This document shows, in pieces, positions 38,136 through 44,007 of a DNA stretch of 44,007 nucleotides. This DNA is from Rhizobiales bacterium 65-9. GTDB taxonomy: Bacteria; Pseudomonadota; Alphaproteobacteria; Rhizobiales; Beijerinckiaceae. Both the position numbers and the translations under genes were made by a program. The notes beneath the pieces were generated by a model that worked only from the letters and a program-made list of their open reading frames with translations, made no database searches and was not told the DNA's origin. The stretch lies in the NCBI GenBank assembly GCA_001899525.1, contig MKVY01000042.1, forward strand, positions 104,129-148,135, given 5' to 3'. How positions within the stretch are numbered: the stretch's first letter is position 1; every line of letters starts with the position of its first letter.

Positions 38136-39590
38136 TCAAGCCGTCAGCGTGTTTTTGTAAATGCGCCCATCTTTCATGATGAGCTTCAGATTCTTGTCCG
38201 GATCGGCGATGAGCGAGATATCCTTGAGCGGATCGCCGTCCACGACGAGAAGGTCGGCGAAAGCGCCCGGTTCGATCACGCCTAGCGCGCCGGCGTAAGG
38301 GCTGCGCGCGCCGGAAAGGCCGAGCAGCGCGGCGTTGGCGCCCGTCGCCATCGCGAGCACCTCGGCGTTGTCGAACCAGCGCGCAAGCTTCGTGAGCTGC
38401 CTGCCCTGCGAGGCCACACCGCGCGGATTGAAAAGAATGTCGGTGCCCCAGGCCATCTTGACCTTGTGCTTCTTCCCAAGCTCATAGGCGCGAACGGTGC
38501 CCGTCGCGATTTCCTCCTGCTGCCGTCGCTGAACAGGATCGGATTTCGGATTGGAGTCCTCGTCAGCCAGAAAAGGCTGGAGACTCCACCAGGCGCCGGC
38601 GTCCGCCATCATCCGGACCGTTTCCTCGTCGGCGAGCTGGCCGTGCTCGATGCTCTTCACGCCGTTCTTCAGGGCGCGCTGAATGCCTTCAGGCGTGTAG
38701 ACATGGGCGCAGACATATGTGCCCCAGTCGCCGGCCGCGTTGACGGCGGCGCGAATCTCCTCGGCCGTGAACTGCGCGACGTCGATGGGATCGTAGACCG
38801 AGGAGACGCCGCCCCCGACCATGATCTTGATCTGGCTCGCCCCAAGCAGAAGCTGCTCGCGCGTGCGGCGAAGAACCTCTGGAACGCCGTCCGCGATCGC
38901 AGAGATGCCGGCGGCCTCCGCATGGCTCAGGTCGTTGCGCGACGCGCGCGGCACTTCATAGCGCAGGCGAAAATCGCCGTGGCCCGAGGTCTGCGAGATC
39001 ATCGCGCCCGACGGGAAAATACGGGGACCGGGGAACATTCCTCCGTCGATCGCGCGCTTCAACGGAAAGGCTGGCCCGCCGACGTCGCGCACCGCGGTGA
39101 AGCCGCGCATCAGCGTGCGTCCGGCCTCCTGCGCCGCGACGAGGTGGACGTAGGGAACGTCAGCCGTCAGGGCGACGATTTCGGGGATGGCGGCCATCAG
39201 CGAGTGCCAATGAGCGTCGATCATGCCCGGCATGATCACCTTGCCCGCGCAATCGATCACCTGCGCGTCCTGAACGGGCAGGTTCGCCTGCGGCAGCGCC
39301 TTGATGCGCGCGCCTTCGACGAGGACGCTCGCCTCGATCAGCTTGCTGGAGCGCCCGTCAAAGATGCGCGCCTGCCGCAGCAGGATCGGACGGGACGCTG
39401 CCTGACTCAACGCCGGCGAAGCAATGCCCGCCGTCGTTGCGGTTGCGGCCAGGCCCTGCAGGACGGCGCGGCGCGACAGGCCTTTCTCAACGCGCTCATG
39501 AAAGGCGCGCGCCAGGGGACCGTGACAGGCGCAGCCGAGATTGCGCGCGAAACGACCATATTTGTCGCCAAATCGAGAGCGCATAATCAC
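38136..39590 (-). CDS. Tat-exported metal-dependent amidohydrolase
   Basis: The 484-residue product belongs to the imidazolonepropionase/prolidase-like amidohydrolases. Metal ligands are visible: DAHWHS after PGMI, a lysine in QIKIMVGGG, histidines in CAHVYTPEG and SIEHGQL, and the aspartate in WGTDILF. A twin-arginine signal (LSRRAVLQGLAATATTAG, arginines 40-41) directs it to the periplasm. Before this comes an unusual 38-residue extension with CACH at 20-23. The start is GTG at 39590 (ATG at 39584 is an alternative). The substrate may be a cyclic imide, dipeptide or similar amide. It is the first gene of a pair with the barrel protein. Confidence 0.88.
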   Translation of the reverse strand: MIMRSRFGDKYGRFARNLGCACHGPLARAFHERVEKGLSRRAVLQGLAATATTAGIASPALSQAASRPILLRQARIFDGRSSKLIEASVLVEGARIKALPQANLPVQDAQVIDCAGKVIMPGMIDAHWHSLMAAIPEIVALTADVPYVHLVAAQEAGRTLMRGFTAVRDVGGPAFPLKRAIDGGMFPGPRIFPSGAMISQTSGHGDFRLRYEVPRASRNDLSHAEAAGISAIADGVPEVLRRTREQLLLGASQIKIMVGGGVSSVYDPIDVAQFTAEEIRAAVNAAGDWGTYVCAHVYTPEGIQRALKNGVKSIEHGQLADEETVRMMADAGAWWSLQPFLADEDSNPKSDPVQRRQQEEIATGTVRAYELGKKHKVKMAWGTDILFNPRGVASQGRQLTKLARWFDNAEVLAMATGANAALLGLSGARSPYAGALGVIEPGAFADLLVVDGDPLKDISLIADPDKNLKLIMKDGRIYKNTLTA

Positions 39591-39666
39591 CGGCCCAAAA
39601 CGTGCTTATGCGTCGCACCCGCCTTGTTCAGTGTCAAGCGTTTCGCCTGTCGCTCAGCCTCATGTC

Positions 39667-40656
39667 TCACGCGCGCGGTTCAGCCGCCGGGCCGTGAATG
39701 AGACGAAGGAACGGCTTCACGATCTGCGGCGCAAAATAGATCGGAAACTGCAGCAGCGCGAAGAACAGGAAGGTTTCGGGCGGCACCTCATTGACGCCGA
39801 GCGCGGCGATGAGAAGGCCGGTATTGCGCAGGCCGGCGGTGATGGCCAGCGGCGCGGCCTCCATGCGATCGACGGGCAGCCAGGCGAACAGCGCGAGCAT
39901 GAAGGCTATGGCGCTCACGCCGAATCCGACGCCGAGATAGAGCGCCGCGCGCAGCGGCTGCTCCATCGCGGCCGTGGCGAGGCTTTCGGTCAACGCCACC
40001 GCGAACAGGAAGAACAGCACGACGCCGAGGCCGTTGAGCTCCGCGCTGCGCGCCGCGATCCAGGCGCCGCCAATCAGGCGTCGCGCCGCGAGGCCGACAG
40101 TCATGGCGCCGAAAAGAAAGATCGCAAGCCTTCCCATGAGCGCGATGCGATCCAGCGGAACGGCGGCGCCGACGATCACGTCGGCGATCAGCGGCGAGAC
40201 GACCGGCGCGATCGCCATGCCCAGCGCAAGAAGGGTGAGCGGCAGCGCGTTCGAGAAGCCCAGCAGAAGAGCGTAGGCGGGAGCGGCGACGAGCGGCGGG
40301 GCCGCGGCGGCGATGGCGAGGCCAAGCAGAAGGCCCGGCTCGAAAGCGTCCCGCCCCAGGATCGCGACAATCGCAGCCACCGTGACGAAAGGCGCCAGCG
40401 TGCTCAGGACGAGCGCCGCGGCGACGCGCCAGGGGCGGCCGGCGAGCCGGCGCAGGGCCGGCCAGTCCGCCCGCATCGTGTTGATCGCAACGAAGCAGAA
40501 GATCAGCGCTCCCAGAAACGGCTTCACCGCGCCGGAAAAACGCTGCAGGGCGAAGCTGAGCACGATCGAGAGAGCGAAGCCCTGCGCTCCATAGCGTCCG
40601 AGAAAGGCGAGCGCGCGCCGCGGCCAATCGAGCAATGAAGGCGGAATCGCTTGCAT
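39667..40656 (-). CDS. BASS-family (bile acid:sodium symporter-like) transporter
   Basis: The 329-residue protein has about nine or ten membrane helices. The helix-break signature AAAAPPLVAAPAYALLLGFSNALPLTL and the second conserved region ITAGLRNTGLLIAALG are hallmarks of the SBF/BASS fold, where broken helices bind sodium. The substrate is not predictable; relatives move organic acids, pantoate or arsenite. ATG at 40656 is chosen; an in-frame TTG at 40692 would add twelve residues. It is divergent from the FAD-oxidoreductase gene, so the two may share a control region. Confidence 0.78.
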   Translation of the reverse strand: MQAIPPSLLDWPRRALAFLGRYGAQGFALSIVLSFALQRFSGAVKPFLGALIFCFVAINTMRADWPALRRLAGRPWRVAAALVLSTLAPFVTVAAIVAILGRDAFEPGLLLGLAIAAAAPPLVAAPAYALLLGFSNALPLTLLALGMAIAPVVSPLIADVIVGAAVPLDRIALMGRLAIFLFGAMTVGLAARRLIGGAWIAARSAELNGLGVVLFFLFAVALTESLATAAMEQPLRAALYLGVGFGVSAIAFMLALFAWLPVDRMEAAPLAITAGLRNTGLLIAALGVNEVPPETFLFFALLQFPIYFAPQIVKPFLRLIHGPAAEPRA

Positions 40657-40808
40657 GGCGAATGCATGCGGGGCGGGCTTCGGCGCGGTCAAGCCGCCAG
40701 GGCTGCGGTTGGCGCATGGGGCGTCGCGCCGCGGCGCCGGAGCTCACGCGGCGTTCGCGCTTTCCTGATTCTTGCTCTAAGTTCGCGCCAGCCAATCAGG
40801 GGTGGGGT

Positions 40809-42059
40809 ATGAAGGTTGACGCAATTGTGTTGGGCGCCGGCATCGTCGGCGTGTCAGTGGCTGCGCATCTGCAGAAGCGCGGCCGTTCGGTCGCGCTGGT
40901 CGACCGTCGCGGCGCCGGCGAGGAGACGTCCTATGGCAACGCCGGGCTGATCCAGCGCGAGGGCGTCTATCCCTACGGCTTTCCGCACGATTTCGGCGCG
41001 CTGCTGCGCTACGCCACGAACCGCACCATCGACGCGCATTATCATCTTAGCGCGCTGCCGAAGCTCGCGCCCTTCCTCTTCCGCTATTGGCTCAATTCGC
41101 GCGCCTCGCATCACGAGGCGATCGCGCGCCAATATGTCAGGCTGATCGAGCATTGCGTCGCGGAGCATCGCGCGCTCGCGACGGAGGCGGGAGTCGATTC
41201 GCTGTTGCGGCCGATCGGCTGGATGCAGATTTTCCGGACCGAGAAGGAGTTGCAGGAAGCGATCGTCGAGGTGGACGAATGGCGGCGGCATTTCGGGGTC
41301 GAGTCCGATACGCTCGACCGCGCGGCCCTGCGCGCGGCCGAGCCGCATCTCGACCAGTCTCTGGTCGGCGCCGTGCATTTCACGCAGCCGGACTCGGTCA
41401 GCGATCCGGGCGCGCTGGCGGACGGCTATCGCAAGTACACCGAGAAGCTGGGCGGCAAGTTCATCATCGGCGATGCGCGCACGCTCGAACAGAACGGCGC
41501 GGGCTGGCGGGTGGCGACCAATGAGGGGACGGTCGAAGCGGGCAGCGCGGTCATCGCGCTCGGTCCTTGGGCCGATCTGGTCACGGTCAGGCTCGGCTAC
41601 AAGCTGCCGCTCGCGGTGAAGCGCGGCTACCACATGCATTACAAGCCGCAGGGCAACGCCGTGCTCAACCATCCGATGCTCGATGTGGAGCGAGGCTATT
41701 TCATTGCGCCGATGGCGCGCGGAATCCGGCTGACCACGGGCGCGGAATTCGCGAACCGGGACGCGCCGAAGACGCCGGTGCAGCTCGGCCGCGCCGAACC
41801 CATCGCGCGCGCCCTGTTTCCGCTTGGCGAGCGGGTCGACCAGGAGCCGTGGATGGGCTGCCGCCCCTGCACGCCGGACATGATGCCGGTGATCGGGCCG
41901 GCGCCGAAGCACGCCAATCTCTGGTTCGCCTTCGGCCACGCCCATCACGGGCTGACCCTCGGCGCAGTGACAGGGCGGCTTGTCGCCGAGCTGATCGTCG
42001 GGGAGAAGCCCTTCGTCGATCCCTATCCGTTCCGGGCGGACCGGCCGGGGCTGCGCTGA
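40809..42059 (+). CDS. FAD-dependent D-amino acid dehydrogenase-like oxidoreductase
   Basis: The 416-residue protein is a DAO-fold enzyme of the DadA type. The N-terminus holds the FAD-binding motif DAIVLGAGIVGVSVAAHL, followed by the typical ETSYGNAGLIQ. The C-terminal part has PWMGCRPCTPDMMPVIGPA and FGHAHHGLTLGAVTGRLVAEL, as in D-amino acid dehydrogenases. The true substrate could be another amino acid or imino acid. ATG at 40809 gives the exact family N-terminus and has AGGGGTGGGG just upstream. No alanine racemase is nearby, so a D-alanine catabolic operon is not indicated here. Confidence 0.88.
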   Translation: MKVDAIVLGAGIVGVSVAAHLQKRGRSVALVDRRGAGEETSYGNAGLIQREGVYPYGFPHDFGALLRYATNRTIDAHYHLSALPKLAPFLFRYWLNSRASHHEAIARQYVRLIEHCVAEHRALATEAGVDSLLRPIGWMQIFRTEKELQEAIVEVDEWRRHFGVESDTLDRAALRAAEPHLDQSLVGAVHFTQPDSVSDPGALADGYRKYTEKLGGKFIIGDARTLEQNGAGWRVATNEGTVEAGSAVIALGPWADLVTVRLGYKLPLAVKRGYHMHYKPQGNAVLNHPMLDVERGYFIAPMARGIRLTTGAEFANRDAPKTPVQLGRAEPIARALFPLGERVDQEPWMGCRPCTPDMMPVIGPAPKHANLWFAFGHAHHGLTLGAVTGRLVAELIVGEKPFVDPYPFRADRPGLR

Positions 42060-42098
42060 CCGCCCCTCTGGCGCCATAGTTGGCGGGTCAACAGGATC

Positions 42099-42695
42099 AT
42101 GTATTCTCGACCGATGACGGCGAAACACATGATGTCCCGGAGCGCGCTCGCGACGGCGATTGTGCTTGCGGCCGCGGGCTCCGCTCTTGCGAGCGAACCC
42201 TGGCCGCTCTGGTCGAGCTGGGCTCCCTTCGGCATCGAGCCGCCGAAATGGGACGGCCAGTACCTCGCCATGACGACCGGCTTCTCGATGACGAGCTATG
42301 GTCATGGCCGCACCTATGGCGGTCCGACGCTGGGCGTCGAGGCCGGCAAGATGTGGCGCGAGGGCGATTTCGTTTATGGCGTCGCCGCGGCCTTCGACTA
42401 TATGAAGCCCTTCATCCTTCGCGGCCAGAACAACGCCAACTTCGCGGAGTATTCGCGCGACTTCGCCGGCGTCGCGAAGATGAAGCTCGGCTATCTCGTC
42501 CAGCCGGACGTCCTGCTGTATTCGACAGTCGGCGTCTCGGCGCAGAATGAATATTGGCGCTATCCGACCTGGACGAACGCCGGAACGGATCAGTCCTTCG
42601 CCGTGCGGCCGGAGATCGGCGCCGGGTTTGAATGGCAGGTCAACAACACCACGCGCATCTGGGGCGAGGTGAAGGCCTCGGCCCCGGTGCGGTGA
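42099..42695 (+). CDS. Small outer-membrane beta-barrel protein
   Basis: The 198-residue product has a signal peptide (RSALATAIVLAAAGSALA) after a short N-terminal part, followed by aromatic-rich alternating strands: GQYLAMTTGFSMTSYGHG, FVYGVAAAFDYMKPF and AVRPEIGAGFEWQVNN. That matches small outer-membrane proteins of the Omp25/OmpA-barrel kind in alphaproteobacteria, although the last residue is arginine rather than the usual aromatic. Several ATGs (42099, 42114, 42129) are in frame and none has a clear ribosome-binding site; the last would give the best signal peptide. Stands alone between the oxidoreductase and the acetyltransferase. Confidence 0.72.
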   Translation: MYSRPMTAKHMMSRSALATAIVLAAAGSALASEPWPLWSSWAPFGIEPPKWDGQYLAMTTGFSMTSYGHGRTYGGPTLGVEAGKMWREGDFVYGVAAAFDYMKPFILRGQNNANFAEYSRDFAGVAKMKLGYLVQPDVLLYSTVGVSAQNEYWRYPTWTNAGTDQSFAVRPEIGAGFEWQVNNTTRIWGEVKASAPVR

Positions 42696-42700
42696 GGGGA

Positions 42701-43192
42701 TCAGCGCCCGGGCCGCAACCGCCGGCGCATGAATAGAGTTCCCGCGATCGGCGTCTGATAATAAGGCGCGATCGCCTCGAAGCCCAGTTCGCGATAGAGG
42801 GATTGCGCCGCGGCCATCGACGGCAGCGTGTCGAGTCGCATCTCGCGATAGCCGATCCGTTCCGCCGCCTCGATCAGCGCCAGCGCGAGCGCTTTTCCCG
42901 CGCCGGTTCCGCGCCCCTCAGGGCGGACGTAAAGACGTTTCATTTCGCACAGGCCGTCGTCCAGCGCGCGCAGGCCAACGCATCCGATCGCTGCGCCGTC
43001 AGCGTTTTTCGCCAACAGCAGCGCGCCCGACGGCGGCGCATATTTGCCCGGCATTGCAGCCAGCTCGGAGTCAAAATCCTGATAGGCGAGATCGACGTCG
43101 AGCGAGGCCGCATAGTCGCGGAACAGCGCGATCGCCGCCGCAAGGTCGGCGGGCGCGCTCACGCTGATGATCCGCAAGCCGGACATGGGCAT
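42701..43192 (-). CDS. GNAT-family N-acetyltransferase
   Basis: The 163-residue product has the acetyl-CoA-binding motif A MKRLYVRPEGRGTGAGKALA, with the pyrophosphate-binding R-G-x-G-x-G/A pattern, preceded by GCVGLRALDDGLCE and followed by motif B MRLDTLPSMAAAQSLYRELGFE and a late YYQTPIAGTLFM. It is full length for the family. The substrate is unknown. ATG at 43192 is chosen (MPMSGLR); another ATG two codons later is equally possible. Convergent with the outer-membrane gene, 5 bp apart, and same strand as the P1 peptidase downstream of a 113-bp gap. Confidence 0.88.
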   Translation of the reverse strand: MPMSGLRIISVSAPADLAAAIALFRDYAASLDVDLAYQDFDSELAAMPGKYAPPSGALLLAKNADGAAIGCVGLRALDDGLCEMKRLYVRPEGRGTGAGKALALALIEAAERIGYREMRLDTLPSMAAAQSLYRELGFEAIAPYYQTPIAGTLFMRRRLRPGR

Positions 43193-43305
43193 CGTCAAAC
43201 TATGACGAGACGCGCGCGTTTCCGCAACAATGACGGAATGTCTCCAGTTATTTGTTTTATCGCATTTTCTGCACGCGAACGGGTATCCTCTCGCCAGAAA
43301 ACGCT

Positions 43306-44007
43306 CTAACGCGCGAAGCGGTCGCGCCACGCAGGCAAAGCGTTCTCGAAGGGGAGGGCCGTCGCCTCATACACGCCGCGCGCGATGGCGCGCGCGAGGC
43401 AGTCGGCCGCGGTCTGGGCGAGGATGGTCAGACCGACCGCGTCGACGGCGTCTTTCCGCGCCGCCGTCGCCGCCGCGAAAATAATGTCGCCGTCCATCGC
43501 CGCGTGAACCGGGCGCAACGCGCGCGCCATGCCGTCATGGGCGCCGACAGCGAGGCGCTTCGCCTGCGCCTTGGTCAGCGCCGCGTCGGTGGCGATGATC
43601 GCGATGTTGGTGTTTTCCGCCGGACCGCCCTTGAAGCGCGGCGTCAGCGCGGCGTCCGGAATCGTCTGCGGCAGGCCAAGCCCGCCGAATTCGCCGCCGC
43701 GTTCATAGGGCGCGGCCCAGAAATTCGGCAGATCGCCGAGGGTGGCGGAGCCGACCGCATTCACCGCGACCAGCGCGCCGACGACATGGCCAGTCGGCGC
43801 GACGGCGCTGGCCGAGCCGAGGCCGCCTTTCAGGTTGACGGTGGTCGCGCCGAAGCCCGCGCCGGCCGTGCCAAGCTGGAACTCCTTTCCGGCGCTGCGC
43901 GCCGCTTCCCGGCCGAGATCCCAATAGGGCGGGCGCTCGCTTGCCGGCTCGCGGAGCCAGCTTTTGTCGCCGCCGTTCAGGAGGTCGAACAGGATCGCCT
44001 GCGGGAC
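43306..44007 (-). CDS. P1-family peptidase (DmpA/L-aminopeptidase-like), 5' end outside window
   Basis: The 233 residues visible form the C-terminal part of an S58/DmpA-type peptidase, which self-cleaves and exposes an N-terminal nucleophile. Seen are LGTAGAGFGATTVNLKGGLGSAS, then GHVVGALVAVNAVGS and the conserved ENTNIAIIATDAALTKAQAK. The Asn-Thr step in that last motif is the likely self-cleavage site (family knowledge plus inference). The C-terminus ARPVHAAMDGD-like stretch (actually ALRPVHAAMDGDIIFAAAT) completes the fold. The start lies beyond the right edge. The cluster gives no clue to the substrate. Confidence 0.85.
   Translation of the reverse strand, partial: VPQAILFDLLNGGDKSWLREPASERPPYWDLGREAARSAGKEFQLGTAGAGFGATTVNLKGGLGSASAVAPTGHVVGALVAVNAVGSATLGDLPNFWAAPYERGGEFGGLGLPQTIPDAALTPRFKGGPAENTNIAIIATDAALTKAQAKRLAVGAHDGMARALRPVHAAMDGDIIFAAATAARKDAVDAVGLTILAQTAADCLARAIARGVYEATALPFENALPAWRDRFAR

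Overview
The window looks like chromosomal core DNA of a high-GC alphaproteobacterium, most likely of the order Hyphomicrobiales (Rhizobiales) and possibly close to the Methylocystaceae/Beijerinckiaceae. The evidence is the CckA-type hybrid kinase, the eukaryote-like dimeric NADP isocitrate dehydrogenase, a solitary rpsD, the flgBC-fliEQR-flhB order and Tat-dependent periplasmic enzymes. The genus is inferred from general protein character only. No rRNA, tRNA, CRISPR array, transposase or phage gene was recognised.

Layout. (1) 1-6759, motility and cell cycle: a fliO-like gene runs leftward off the window, divergent from flgB-flgC-fliE-fliQ-fliR-flhB, which is followed by cckA. A CtrA-like box lies in the fliO/flgB divergent region, so the kinase that feeds CtrA sits beside genes CtrA may control. 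(2) 6877-14414, central metabolism and information processing: a patatin-like lipase paired with acetoacetate decarboxylase, icd, alaS and recA, with clear hairpin terminators after icd, alaS and recA. (3) 15040-25972, a surface-glycan island with lower GC and relaxed codon use: a large unrecognised membrane protein, then on the minus strand Wzz-like, Wzy-like, Wzx-like, AsnB-like, a GT2 glycosyltransferase, two SAM methyltransferases and GtrA. The last five are joined by overlaps. It has Wzx/Wzy/Wzz functions but only one obvious glycosyltransferase and no priming transferase or Wza, so other genes must lie elsewhere. (4) 26196-36671, mixed housekeeping: an ABC-type membrane domain without its ATPase, trmJ, a Tat-exported flavin amine oxidase, an alpha/beta hydrolase that has lost its nucleophile serine, murI, a 49-residue small protein not included among the longer reading frames, a secreted lectin-like protein, rpsD with a structured leader, an RBBP9-like hydrolase, purB and rpe. 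(5) 36763-44007: a host-attachment-family protein, a Tat-exported amidohydrolase coupled to an outer-membrane protein, a BASS-family transporter, a DadA-like FAD oxidoreductase, another small outer-membrane protein, a GNAT acetyltransferase and a P1-family peptidase cut by the right edge.

I found no clearly new defence or mobile system. The observations most worth a second look are the CtrA/CckA/flagellar arrangement, the pseudo-hydrolase, the ATPase-less transporter beside the glycan island, the unrecognised membrane protein at the island edge, the small basic protein with an 11-bp hairpin just upstream, and the rpsD leader hairpins.
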